From: Ornithinimicrobium humiphilum
GTDB taxonomy: Bacteria; Actinomycetota; Actinomycetes; Actinomycetales; Dermatophilaceae
Direction: 5' to 3'
NCBI RefSeq assembly: GCF_006716885.1
Contig: NZ_VFPU01000001.1
Coordinates: 620,001-684,000 of the forward strand
Length of the DNA: 64,000 bases
Shown: one piece after another, positions 48,287-56,680 of the stretch
Layout: every line of letters begins with the position of its first letter
How positions within the stretch are numbered: the stretch's first letter is position 1
Made by a program: the position numbers and the translations under genes
The notes under the pieces: model-generated
What the model saw: the letters and a program-made list of their open reading frames with translations, nothing else
The model's database searches: none
Told to the model about the DNA's origin: nothing

Positions 48287-49185
48287 GCGCTGGTCTCCTC
48301 GGTGGTGGTGGTCGTGGTCTCGCCCGCCAGCAGCCCCGCGAGCAGGCGGTTGGTCTGGACGGCGGCGAGGTGGCGCCGGTAGTCGGCGGTGGCGTGGATG
48401 TCGTCGACGGGGTCGACGAAGCTGCCGACGGCCTCGGTGACGGCCTCGGCCAGACCGGGCAGGTCGGCGGCGACGGCGCCCTCGAGGACGGGCGTCAGGT
48501 CGAGGACGGCGGGGACCTCGGTGAGCGAGACGAAGCCGGCGCGGGCGTCCTGCACGGGCCCGTCGGGGCCGTCGGTGCGGACCGCGAGGCCCACGCCGGC
48601 CATGGCGTAGTCGCCGTGGCGGCGGGCGATCTCGGAGAACGCGGTGCGGGTGCCCGCGGGGAAGCGGCCGAAGACGGCCTCGACGGCCAGCTCGTCGGCC
48701 AGCACGCAGGACTCCATCGGGCCGACGAAGAACTCCTCGGCGGGCACGGTGCGCTCGCCACGGCGGGAGCGCAGCACGACGGAGCCGCCGGTGAGGGCCA
48801 GGATCGCGGGCATCTCGCCCGCGGGGTCGGCGTGCACGAGGGAGCCGACCGTGGTGCCGCGGTTGCGGATGACGGGGTGGGCGACCCAGCGCAGGGCCTG
48901 CCCGAGCAGGGGGAGGGCGTCGCGGGCCTCGGCCGAGGCCAGCAGGTCGGCGTGGCGGACCAGGGCGCCGACCCGCACGGCGTCGTCGGTGACGGTGATG
49001 GCGTCGAGCCCCGGCACCCGGTTGATGTCGACGAGGTGCTCCGGGCCGGCCAGGCGCATGTTGAGGACCGGGACGAGGGACTGGCCCCCGGCGAGGATCT
49101 TGGCCTCCGTGCCCAGCTCGGCCAGCAGGTCGAGGACCTCCTCCACGTCGGCCGCTGCGTGGTAGACGAAGGGTGCCGGTTTCAT
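48283..49185 (-). CDS. molybdenum hydroxylase FAD-binding subunit
   Basis: A 300-residue FAD subunit: AKILAGGQSLVPVLNMRLA and IRNRGTTVGSLVHADPAGEMP are the two conserved FAD-binding motifs. The C-terminal CO_deh_flav_C domain is followed by a Thr/Glu tail. First gene of the four-gene Mo hydroxylase operon; ATG 49185 has AGGTGATCC upstream. It is separated from the permease gene by a 15-bp hairpin, so a separate promoter is likely. Confidence 0.92.
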   Translation of the reverse strand: MKPAPFVYHAAADVEEVLDLLAELGTEAKILAGGQSLVPVLNMRLAGPEHLVDINRVPGLDAITVTDDAVRVGALVRHADLLASAEARDALPLLGQALRWVAHPVIRNRGTTVGSLVHADPAGEMPAILALTGGSVVLRSRRGERTVPAEEFFVGPMESCVLADELAVEAVFGRFPAGTRTAFSEIARRHGDYAMAGVGLAVRTDGPDGPVQDARAGFVSLTEVPAVLDLTPVLEGAVAADLPGLAEAVTEAVGSFVDPVDDIHATADYRRHLAAVQTNRLLAGLLAGETTTTTTEETSA

Positions 49186-49267
49186 CGGCGGATCACCTGC
49201 TCCTCGGGATGGGGGTGGGTCGGGGTCGGTCGGGGTCGTCCAGTGTCGGGCACGGGGGAGAACGGGC

Positions 49268-49301
49268 CGCGGGCCGGGTGCCGGGCGGCACCCGGCCCGC
49301 G
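49268..49301 (-). terminator. very strong hairpin after the uracil/xanthine permease
   Basis: CGCGGGCCGGGTGCC (49268-49282) and GGCACCCGGCCCGCG (49287-49301), 15 perfect bp with a 4-base loop, right after the permease stop on the minus strand. Confidence 0.88.
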
Positions 49302-49308
49302 AGCCGTG

Positions 49309-50859
49309 TCAGGCCCGGTCGGGCCCGCCGGAAGGCGTCGGGTCGGCGCCGGTCTCCTGCGCGTGCTCCTCGACGATCAGGTGCCCCTCGGGCGTGCGGC
49401 CCAGGATGCGGTGGCCGTAGAGGCCGTAGTTCTCGGCGAGGCCGAGGTTCTCCAGGTTCTGGCCGCCGGGCGGGTCGGCGATCGTCGCGGTGCCGAAGTT
49501 GGCCTCGCGCATGGAGGCGGGCATCAGCCAGGCCACCAGGTGGTAGGCGACGATCGTCACGATCGTGCCGAGCGCGATGCCGGCCAGCGAGAACGTGTCG
49601 GTGACGTTCAGCGAGGTGTCGCCGATGGCGATGATGATGCCGGCCGCGACGGGGACCAGGTTGATCGGGCGGGAGAAGTCGACCCTGTTCTCGACCCAGA
49701 TCTTGGCGCCGAGCAGGCCGATCATGCCGTAGAGGACCACGGTGATGCCGCCGAGGACACCGCCGGGGACCGCCGACACGAGCGCACCGAACTTCGGCGA
49801 GAGGCCGAAGGCGATGGCCACGACGGCCGCGGCGTAGTAGGCCGCCGTCGAGTAGACCCGGGTGGAGGCCATGACGCCGATGTTCTCGGCGTAGGTCGTG
49901 GTCGGCGAGCCACCGACCGAGCTGGCGAGGATGGTGCCGACACCGTCGGCGGCGATCGCGCGACCCATCATCGGGTCGAGGTCGGTCTTGGTCATCTCCT
50001 CGACGGCCTTGACGTGGCCGGCGTTCTCGGCGACCAGCGCGATGACCGCGGGCAGCATGAGCAGCACGAAGGTCAGGTTGACGTCGGGCAGGTGCCAGCC
50101 GACGACGCCGTTGGCGGTGTCGGTCGCGGGCGGGAAGCCGAACCACGGGGCGGAGACGACGCCGTCCCAGTTGACGCGGTTGTGGGTGTCGACCTCGCCG
50201 GTGCCGGCGTTGTAGGCCGTGATCGGGCCGGTGGTCAGGTCGGCCAGCCAGGACACGACATACCCGAAGATCAGGCCGAGCAGGACCGAGACGCGGCCCC
50301 AGAAGCCCGGGAGGATCGTGGCGAGCAGGATGGTCACGGTCATCGTGGCCAGCGCGATCCACTGGTCCTGGGGCCAGTAGATGTTGGCGACCACGGGCGC
50401 CAGGTTGAAGCCGATGAGCATGACGACCGCGCCGGTCACCACCGGCGGCAGCACCTTCGTCAGCGCCGCGGCGCCGATGAAGTGGATGAGGACGCCGACG
50501 AGCGCGAGCACGATGCCGGCGACGAGGATCGCGCCGGTGACCTGCTGCGGCGAGCCGCCCTGGGCGTAGACCGCCGCGGCACCGCCGACGAAGGCGGCCG
50601 ACGTGCCCAGATAGCTGGGCACCTTGCCGTTGACGATGAGCAGGAACGCGATCGTCGCGATGCCGCTCATCATGATGGCCAGCTGGGGGTTCAGCCCCAT
50701 GACGATGGGGAAGACGAACGTGGCACCGAACATCGCCACGACGTGCTGCGCGCCCAGGCCGACGGTCCGGCCCCAGCTCAGGCGCTCATCAGGGGCTACG
50801 ACGGCTCCCGGGGCCAGCGTCTTGCCGTCCCCGTGGAGCTTCCATCCAAAAGCCGCCAC
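49309..50859 (-). CDS. uracil-xanthine permease (NCS2 family)
   Basis: A 516-residue transporter with about 14 helices. LGAQHVVAMFGATFVFPIV, ASSVGGSPTTTYAENIGVM (the QNxGxxxxT-like motif region) and GGITVVLYGMIGLLGAKIW are characteristic of UraA/UapA-type proteins. It imports a nucleobase with protons. GTG 50859 is set by GGAG eight bases before it; longer frames lack a ribosome site. The C-terminal 70 residues are soluble and Asn/Glu rich. With PucR, Mo hydroxylase and barbiturase next door, uracil, thymine or xanthine are the likely substrates. Confidence 0.93.
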   Translation of the reverse strand: MAAFGWKLHGDGKTLAPGAVVAPDERLSWGRTVGLGAQHVVAMFGATFVFPIVMGLNPQLAIMMSGIATIAFLLIVNGKVPSYLGTSAAFVGGAAAVYAQGGSPQQVTGAILVAGIVLALVGVLIHFIGAAALTKVLPPVVTGAVVMLIGFNLAPVVANIYWPQDQWIALATMTVTILLATILPGFWGRVSVLLGLIFGYVVSWLADLTTGPITAYNAGTGEVDTHNRVNWDGVVSAPWFGFPPATDTANGVVGWHLPDVNLTFVLLMLPAVIALVAENAGHVKAVEEMTKTDLDPMMGRAIAADGVGTILASSVGGSPTTTYAENIGVMASTRVYSTAAYYAAAVVAIAFGLSPKFGALVSAVPGGVLGGITVVLYGMIGLLGAKIWVENRVDFSRPINLVPVAAGIIIAIGDTSLNVTDTFSLAGIALGTIVTIVAYHLVAWLMPASMREANFGTATIADPPGGQNLENLGLAENYGLYGHRILGRTPEGHLIVEEHAQETGADPTPSGGPDRA

Positions 50860-50969
50860 TTCACACACTCCTTTGTCCGTGAGGCGGTCACGGGCCCCGC
50901 AGTCTTGCCGGAGCACGCCTCGTGACGCACGACACTAGGTGCCGAGCGGCAGTCGGGGTGACGGCAGAC

Positions 50970-50983
50970 CTTGACATGTCAAG
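50970..50983. promoter_or_regulatory. 14-bp perfect palindrome upstream of the permease
   Basis: CTTGACATGTCAAG, about 110 bp before the permease GTG. It also offers TTGACA -35 boxes on both strands. A minus-strand TAGTGT lies near 50933. Candidate PucR or other operator. Confidence 0.5.
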
Positions 50984-51081
50984 CCCGCGCCGATGGGCAG
51001 AGTATGCCGTGACCTGGGCTGTCAGGACCCGCGCCGACCGGGCGTGTCCGCCCACGACCTTCCCGCTGATCGCGGCGGATG

Positions 51082-51098
51082 CCGCCCGCAGGGGGCGG
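51082..51098 (-). terminator. hairpin downstream of pucR
   Basis: CCGCCC (51082-51087) pairs with GGGCGG (51093-51098), 24 bp beyond the pucR stop on the minus strand, in a run of GC-rich partial palindromes. Confidence 0.45.
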
Positions 51099-51121
51099 GC
51101 GCGGAGCGCGCCGCCGCGGGG

Positions 51122-52789
51122 TCAGGGCGAGTCGAGCTGCCTGGCCTGCAGCGCCAGCATGATGGCGAAGCGCAGCCGCGGGTCGGTGGTGAAGGGCCCG
51201 AGCAGCCGCTCGAGCTTGCCGATGCGGTAGCGCAGCGAGTTGTAGTGGAAGTGCAGCGCGCGGGCGGTGAGGGCGACGTTGAGGTTGTTGTCCAGGAGCA
51301 CGGTCAGCGTCGTGCGCAGGTCCTCGGCCTCCTCGGAGGTGTCGTCGGCCAGCGGCCCCAGCGTCTCGGCGATGAAGCTGGCGAGCTCGGCGCGGTCCTC
51401 GACCTGCGAGAGCAGCCGGAAGACGCCGAGGGCGTCGAAGTGGGTGACCGCGCGCTCGCCGTGGAGCCGTCGTCCGACCTGGACGGCCTTGCGGGCCTCG
51501 GCGTAGGCCCGGGGCAGGTCGGCCAGGTCGGTGATCGTGCGGGAGATGCCGGTGGCGAAGGTGCGTCGTCCGCCGCCGCCGCGCCCGTGGACGACGCCGG
51601 CCATGGCCCTGACCTTCTCCGTCACGCCGGCGGGGTCGAGCTCGGCGGGCACCCCGAGCAGGACGACGACCTCCTGGCTGAAGCCGGCGACGGCGGTGAG
51701 CTCGTCGTCGGCGCCCACCGCGCGCTCCCAGGCCGCCCGGAAGCGCTCGGGCAGGGTGCGCGCCACCGGGTCGTCGTCGTCCGGGGCCTCCGCCTCGGCG
51801 ACCACGACCGCCATCGGCCGGCGCAGGTCCCAGCCGAGGTCGGCGGCGTGCGAGGCCACCCGCTCGGGGTCGCCGGCCCGGCCCAGCAGGGCGTCGAGCA
51901 GGAAGTCGCCGCGGTACTTGCCCTCGACGGCGGCCACCGCCTGCTGCTTGGTGATCGCCAGCGCGGCGGCCGTGGTGGCCTGGCCGACCACGTGGTTGTC
52001 CTCGGCGGTGAAGGGGTCCTCGCGCAGCAGGACCAGCCGACCGAGGTCGACCCCGCCGCCGGCGCCGCCGCCGGGGATCCGGGCGACGAACCGGTGGGTC
52101 CCGGAGAACTCCGACGACATCCCGGGCAGCTCGGTCTCGACGAGGAACCGGCCGGTGGGGTCGAAGCCGGGGAGGGTGCCCAGGTCCTCGGGCAGCTCGC
52201 CCGCGGAGGCCAGCACCCGTCCGTCCATCGTGGTCACCAGGGCGGCGCGGGCGAGGTGCCGCACGACGCCCTGGCACACCTGGTCGAGGTCGCCGCCGGC
52301 GATGACCACGCCGACGAGGTCCTGCAGCACCTGCTCGGCGCGGGCCAGGGTGTCGGCCCGCTGGTTGATCACCCGGGTGAGGACCTGGTTGATCACGTCG
52401 TCGAAGCTCACCTCCGCCGGCAGCGCGAGCACCGGCAGCCCGCGCCGGTCCGCCTCGGCGAGCGCCGCGGCGGGCAGCTCCTCCACGTAGCGGGCCAGCT
52501 TGATCCCGACGCCCCCCACGCCGGCGTCCGCGAGGCCGTTGACCCAGGCGATCAGGTCCTCGGCGTCGTGCGACTGCAGCGGGTAGCCCGTCGTGAGCAG
52601 CAGCTCGCGGGGCCGCACCCACGGCAGGACGTCCGGCACCTCCATGACGTTCACGCTGCTGACGAGACCGTCCAGACCGTCGCGCCCGGCCAGCACGGAG
52701 GTGCCCTCGAGCACGGGCAGCTCGAGCACCTCGGCCAGGCTCACCCCGGAGGGTGCCGGGGTGGACACCGGCGACAGTTGACGATGCAT
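51122..52789 (-). CDS. pucR: PucR-family transcriptional regulator
   Basis: A 555-residue regulator. The N-terminal PucR domain (about 15-130) has VNVMEVPDVLPWVRPRELLL; a central CdaR/GGDEF-like segment (about 290-410) includes TFATGISRTITDLADLPRAY; the C-terminal HTH_30 (about 490-550) has NVALTARALHFHYNSLRYRI. PucR proteins control purine and related nitrogen-ring catabolism, usually as activators. ATG 52789 is chosen since TATGAC lies 12 bp upstream; ATG 52810 and 52840 are alternatives. It is divergent from the DUF2877-fdrA operon and on the same strand as the permease. Confidence 0.9.
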   Translation of the reverse strand: MHRQLSPVSTPAPSGVSLAEVLELPVLEGTSVLAGRDGLDGLVSSVNVMEVPDVLPWVRPRELLLTTGYPLQSHDAEDLIAWVNGLADAGVGGVGIKLARYVEELPAAALAEADRRGLPVLALPAEVSFDDVINQVLTRVINQRADTLARAEQVLQDLVGVVIAGGDLDQVCQGVVRHLARAALVTTMDGRVLASAGELPEDLGTLPGFDPTGRFLVETELPGMSSEFSGTHRFVARIPGGGAGGGVDLGRLVLLREDPFTAEDNHVVGQATTAAALAITKQQAVAAVEGKYRGDFLLDALLGRAGDPERVASHAADLGWDLRRPMAVVVAEAEAPDDDDPVARTLPERFRAAWERAVGADDELTAVAGFSQEVVVLLGVPAELDPAGVTEKVRAMAGVVHGRGGGGRRTFATGISRTITDLADLPRAYAEARKAVQVGRRLHGERAVTHFDALGVFRLLSQVEDRAELASFIAETLGPLADDTSEEAEDLRTTLTVLLDNNLNVALTARALHFHYNSLRYRIGKLERLLGPFTTDPRLRFAIMLALQARQLDSP

Positions 52790-52851
52790 GGGCGAATCGT
52801 TGTCATACATCGCCTGCGGATGCAAGCCGGGCCGCGGCATATCGTGGCGGC
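52790..52851. promoter_or_regulatory. short divergent promoter region pucR / DUF2877
   Basis: A 62-bp gap with GGCGA (52791-52795) and TCGCC (52810-52814) as inverted arms around a TATGAC -10 for pucR, and TATCGT (52840-52845) ending six bases before GTG 52852 for the plus-strand operon. One protein could control both directions. Confidence 0.5.
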
Positions 52852-53724
52852 GTGCCGAGCCTCGCCGTGGACCCGTCCCCGCCGGCCGCCGCGCCCGCGG
52901 CGCCGTCGGTCGGACCGGCGAGCGCGCCCCGGGCCGCGCTGCTCCCGGCGGCCGCGTCCACGCTCGCCCCCGCCTGGCTGCACGGCGCCCCGGCCCCCGC
53001 GACGGTCGTCGGCACCTTCGACAGCGCCGCCTACCTCCTGCGCGACGACGAGGTCCTGCCGCTGCTCGCCCCGGGGGCGCTGCTGCTGCCCGGCGGCCTG
53101 CGCCTCGCCACGGCCGACGACCTGCGTGCCCTGCGACTGCGGACCGGTGACGAGGTCGAGGTCGGGAGCGGGACGGTCCTGGCTCGCGGCGGCGCGCTGG
53201 CCGTGCGCCGCACCTGGCGCCCGCGCCGCGTGCCGCAGGCCTCGCTGCCCCTGGCCCACCGCGGCGCCGCGCTCGCCGCCGTCCTGGCCACCCCGCACCT
53301 CACCGACGACCTGCCCGCGCCGCTCCTGGACACCCTGCACGCGGCCGAGGACGGCGCGCTCCCGGACGTCGCGGCGCTCCTCGGTCTGGGTCCCGGCCTG
53401 ACCCCCGCCGGCGACGACCTGCTCTGCGGGCTGCTGCTCGGGCTGCGCGCCACCGACGGCGAGGCGCACGGCATACCCGAGGATGTCGGTGCCGCGGCGC
53501 ACCGGACCACCGCCCTCTCCGCCACGCTGCTCCGCCAGGCCGCCCTGGGGTATGCCGTTCCCCCCGTGGTCGAGCTGCTCTCATCCTGGCACGGCGCACC
53601 CGCCGACCTCACACTCCCGACGAGCCGCGTGGCGGCCGTCGGGCACACCTCCGGCCGGGCGCTCCTGCTCGGTCTGGCCGTCGCTCTCCTGATCGACCCG
53701 ACCCCTTCGGAAGGACCGTCGTGA
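52852..53724 (+). CDS. DUF2877 protein (AllH/YlbF-like, oxamate carbamoyltransferase component)
   Basis: A 290-residue protein with Ala/Pro-rich N-terminus, then LLLPGGLRLA, LLGLGPGLTPAGDDLLCGLL (the DUF2877 signature) and GHTSGRALLLGLAVAL near the end. In E. coli the homologous gene lies with fdrA and ylbE, and the three products were reported to form the oxamate carbamoyltransferase that ends allantoin breakdown. GTG 52852 follows TATCGT by six bases. Its stop overlaps fdrA (GTGA). It contains two copies of the dispersed 10-mer in opposite orientation. Confidence 0.85.
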   Translation: MPSLAVDPSPPAAAPAAPSVGPASAPRAALLPAAASTLAPAWLHGAPAPATVVGTFDSAAYLLRDDEVLPLLAPGALLLPGGLRLATADDLRALRLRTGDEVEVGSGTVLARGGALAVRRTWRPRRVPQASLPLAHRGAALAAVLATPHLTDDLPAPLLDTLHAAEDGALPDVAALLGLGPGLTPAGDDLLCGLLLGLRATDGEAHGIPEDVGAAAHRTTALSATLLRQAALGYAVPPVVELLSSWHGAPADLTLPTSRVAAVGHTSGRALLLGLAVALLIDPTPSEGPS

Positions 53725-55253
53725 CTGACTCTGTCGAGATCCGGCGCGGTGTCTACTACGACTCCGTGACCCTGATGCAGGTCTCCCAACGGGTGCGCAC
53801 GGCACCCGGCGTCTCGGACGCGCTCATCGGCATGGGCACCGAGCTCAACCTCGGGCTCATGCGCGAGAACGGCTTCGAGGTGCCGGCCGAGGCCGGCCCC
53901 AACGACCTGGTCGTCGCCCTCCGCGCCGCGGACGACGAGGCCCTGGCCGGCGCCGGCGCTGCGCTGGAGGCCGTGCTGCAGGAGCTGCTGGAGCGCTCCC
54001 GCGCGACGGGGGGCACCACCGAGGTGGCGCCTCGCACCATCAGCTCGGCGGCGCGCCGCTCGGGCGCCGGCCTCGCCCTGATCAGCACGCCGGGGACGCA
54101 CGCGGTGGCCGACGCGCTCGACGCGATCTCCTCGGGGATGTCGGTCGTGCTCTTCAGCGACAACATCTCCGTCGCGGACGAGATCCGCCTCAAGGACGCC
54201 GCCGCCGCCAGGGACGTGCTCGTCATGGGCCCGGACTGCGGCACCGCCGTCGTCGGCGGCGCCGCCCTCGGCTTCGCCAACGTCGTCCGCCCCGGGCGCG
54301 TGGGTCTCGTCGCCGCCTCCGGCACCGGCGCGCAGCAGGTGATGTGCCTGCTCGACCTGGCCGGCGAGGGCGTCAGCCACGTCCTCGGCCTGGGTGGTCG
54401 CGACCTCTCCGCCGAGGTCGGGGGCCGTTCGGCCCGCCAGGCCCTGCGCGCGCTCGCCGCCGACGAGGCGACCGAGCACGTCGTCATCGTGTCCAAGCCC
54501 GCCGCCCCCGAGGTCGTCGAGAGCCTCGAGCAGCTGGCCGCCGAGCTGGGCGTGCCGGTCTCCTGGGCCACGCTCGGCCGGGGCCGCGCCGACCTGACCG
54601 CCGCCGTCGAGGACGTCCTCGCCGCGCTCGGCACCCCGGTGCCGACGTGGCCGTCCTGGCCCGCCGAGGGGGGCGGGGGCGGTGCGCCGTCCGGCGGCTC
54701 GCTGCGCGGTCTCTTCTGCGGCGGCACGCTCGCCGACGAGGCGATGCTCGTGGCCGAGCCGGTCCTCGGGCCGATCACCTCCAACATCCCGCTGGCGGGC
54801 AGCCCCCGCGTCTCCGGGACCGACCAGCTCACCGGGCACGCCGTCCTCGACTTCGGCGACGACGAGCTGACCCAGGGCCGGGCCCACCCGATGATCGACC
54901 CCGCCCTGCGGCTGGAGCGGATCCGTGAGCAGGGGGCCGACCCCGGCTGCGGCGTCCTCCTCCTCGACCTCGTCCTCGGCCACGGCTCCCACCCCGACCC
55001 CTCGGGCGAACTGGCCGATGCGATCCGCGACGCCCGCACGGCCGCCGCCGGGCGCGGCGTCGAGCTGCCGGTCGTCGTCGCCCTGGTCGGCACCGAGTCC
55101 GACCCCCAGGGCCTCACGGCCTGCGCGCAGACCCTGGCCGCGGCCGGGGCGAGCGTCCACACCTCCAACGCCGAGGCCGTCCGGGTGGCGCTGTCGCACC
55201 TGGGCACCCCCGCCGAACCCACCCCGTCGCAGACCGGAAGGACCGACCGATGA
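53721..55253 (+). CDS. fdrA: FdrA-family protein (AllF-like, carbamoyltransferase component)
   Basis: A 510-residue protein with two succinyl-CoA-synthetase-like Rossmann units. VVRPGRVGLVAASGTGAQQV, VLFSDNISVADEI and MGPDCGTAVV are the FdrA motifs, and a Gly-rich hinge (WPAEGGGGGAPSGG) separates the C-terminal half. FdrA is the partner of DUF1116 and DUF2877. GTG 53721 overlaps the preceding stop; the following gene overlaps it by ATGA. The proposed reaction here is phosphorolysis of an N-carbamoyl amide. Confidence 0.9.
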   Translation: MTDSVEIRRGVYYDSVTLMQVSQRVRTAPGVSDALIGMGTELNLGLMRENGFEVPAEAGPNDLVVALRAADDEALAGAGAALEAVLQELLERSRATGGTTEVAPRTISSAARRSGAGLALISTPGTHAVADALDAISSGMSVVLFSDNISVADEIRLKDAAAARDVLVMGPDCGTAVVGGAALGFANVVRPGRVGLVAASGTGAQQVMCLLDLAGEGVSHVLGLGGRDLSAEVGGRSARQALRALAADEATEHVVIVSKPAAPEVVESLEQLAAELGVPVSWATLGRGRADLTAAVEDVLAALGTPVPTWPSWPAEGGGGGAPSGGSLRGLFCGGTLADEAMLVAEPVLGPITSNIPLAGSPRVSGTDQLTGHAVLDFGDDELTQGRAHPMIDPALRLERIREQGADPGCGVLLLDLVLGHGSHPDPSGELADAIRDARTAAAGRGVELPVVVALVGTESDPQGLTACAQTLAAAGASVHTSNAEAVRVALSHLGTPAEPTPSQTGRTDR

Positions 55254-56680
55254 GCACCAGCCCGCTGCACGGCCTGCTGTCCCGCGAGCCCGCCGTCGTC
55301 ACCGCCGGCGCGCCCCTCTTCGCCGACGCCCTGCGCGCGCAGGCCGTCCCGGTGACCGACGTCGAGTGGCGCCCACCGCTCGAGGGCACCGCCGACGCGG
55401 TCGCCCGGGTGCTCGCCGACCCCCGCCGCGTCGAGGCCAACGCGCTCGCGCTGGAGCGGATCACCTCTGCCGGCGCCGAGCTCGTGCGGCTCGCGCCCGC
55501 CAGCGAGGCGCTGGACCTCAAGCCCGGCGAGTTCCTCCACAGCGGTCCGCCGCTGACCTGGGAGCGCGCCTCCGGCCCGATGCGCGGCGCCCTCATCGGC
55601 GCCATGCTCTTCGAGGGCCTCGCGGAGACCGAGGAGGAGGCCGTCGAGAAGCTCGCCGGCCCCGACATCACCCTGGCCCCGTGCCACAGCCGCGGTGCGG
55701 TCGGCCCGATGGCCGGCGTCATCTCGCCGTCGATGTGGGTCTTCGAGCTGCGCGACCCGGTGCACGGCACCGTCTCCCACTGCTCGCTCAACGAGGGCCT
55801 GGGCAAGGTGCTGCGCTACGGCGCCTACTCCGAGGAGGTGCTCGTCCGGCTCCGCTGGATGCGCGACGTGCTCGGCCCGGTGCTCGGCGAGGCCGTCGAG
55901 CGGCACGGTCCGATCGACATCAAGGCCTACCTGGCCCAGATGCTCCAGATGGGCGACGAGGGTCACAACCGCAACCGCAGCGCCACGCTGATGTTCCTGC
56001 GCGACCTGCTGCCGCACATCGTCACCCAGGTGGGGGAGCGCAGCGCCGAGGACATCGCCGAGGTCTGCCGCTTCGTCGGCGCCAACGACCACTTCGCCCT
56101 CAACCTCGTCATGCCGGCCTGCAAGCTGGCGATGGCGGCGGCCAAGGGCATCGAGGGCTCCTCCGTCGTGGTGACGATGGCCCGCAACGGCACCGACTTC
56201 GGCATCCAGCTCGCCGGCACCGGCGACGAGTGGTTCACCGCGCCGGCGAACACGCCGCAGGGTCTCTTCCTCGGCTCCTACGGGCCCGAGGACGCCAACC
56301 CCGACATCGGCGACTCCGCGATCACCGAGACCGCCGGCATGGGTGGCTTCGTCATGGCGACGGCCCCGGCGATCGTCCGCCTGGTCGGCGGTGACGTCGA
56401 CTTCGCGCTGACCACCACCCGCACCATGTACGAGATCACCCTGGGCGAGCACCCGACCCTGCAGGTGCCGATCCTGGAGTTCCGCGGCGCGCCGATCGCC
56501 ATCGACGCGGTCGCGGTCGCCCGCACCGGCGTCCTCCCGCAGATCAACACCGGTATGGCCGGCAGGGTCGCGGGCGTCGGTCAGGTCGGCGCCGGCCTGG
56601 TCACCCCGCCGGAGGACGTCTTCGTCCAGGCCCTGCAGGCGCTCGCCGAGCGGGTCCCGGCCGGTGGGGGCGCAGCATGA
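55250..56680 (+). CDS. DUF1116 protein (YlbE/AllG-like, carbamoyltransferase component)
   Basis: A 476-residue DUF1116 member: ADPRRVEANALALERI, GPMAGVISPSMWVFELRDP, LNEGLGKVLRYGAYSEEVL, DEGHNRNRSATLMFLRDLLP and VMARNGTDFGIQLAGT are the long conserved blocks. It is the third part of the FdrA complex. It overlaps both fdrA and the amidase gene by four bases, so the four plus-strand genes are one translationally coupled unit. Confidence 0.9.
   Translation: MSTSPLHGLLSREPAVVTAGAPLFADALRAQAVPVTDVEWRPPLEGTADAVARVLADPRRVEANALALERITSAGAELVRLAPASEALDLKPGEFLHSGPPLTWERASGPMRGALIGAMLFEGLAETEEEAVEKLAGPDITLAPCHSRGAVGPMAGVISPSMWVFELRDPVHGTVSHCSLNEGLGKVLRYGAYSEEVLVRLRWMRDVLGPVLGEAVERHGPIDIKAYLAQMLQMGDEGHNRNRSATLMFLRDLLPHIVTQVGERSAEDIAEVCRFVGANDHFALNLVMPACKLAMAAAKGIEGSSVVVTMARNGTDFGIQLAGTGDEWFTAPANTPQGLFLGSYGPEDANPDIGDSAITETAGMGGFVMATAPAIVRLVGGDVDFALTTTRTMYEITLGEHPTLQVPILEFRGAPIAIDAVAVARTGVLPQINTGMAGRVAGVGQVGAGLVTPPEDVFVQALQALAERVPAGGGAA

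Noticed and set aside
45198..49185. Aerobic carbon monoxide dehydrogenase (coxMSL)
   Set aside because: The large subunit active-site loop reads YRGAGR (form II), not the Cys-containing loop of true CO dehydrogenase, and the neighbours concern nucleobases and ureides.
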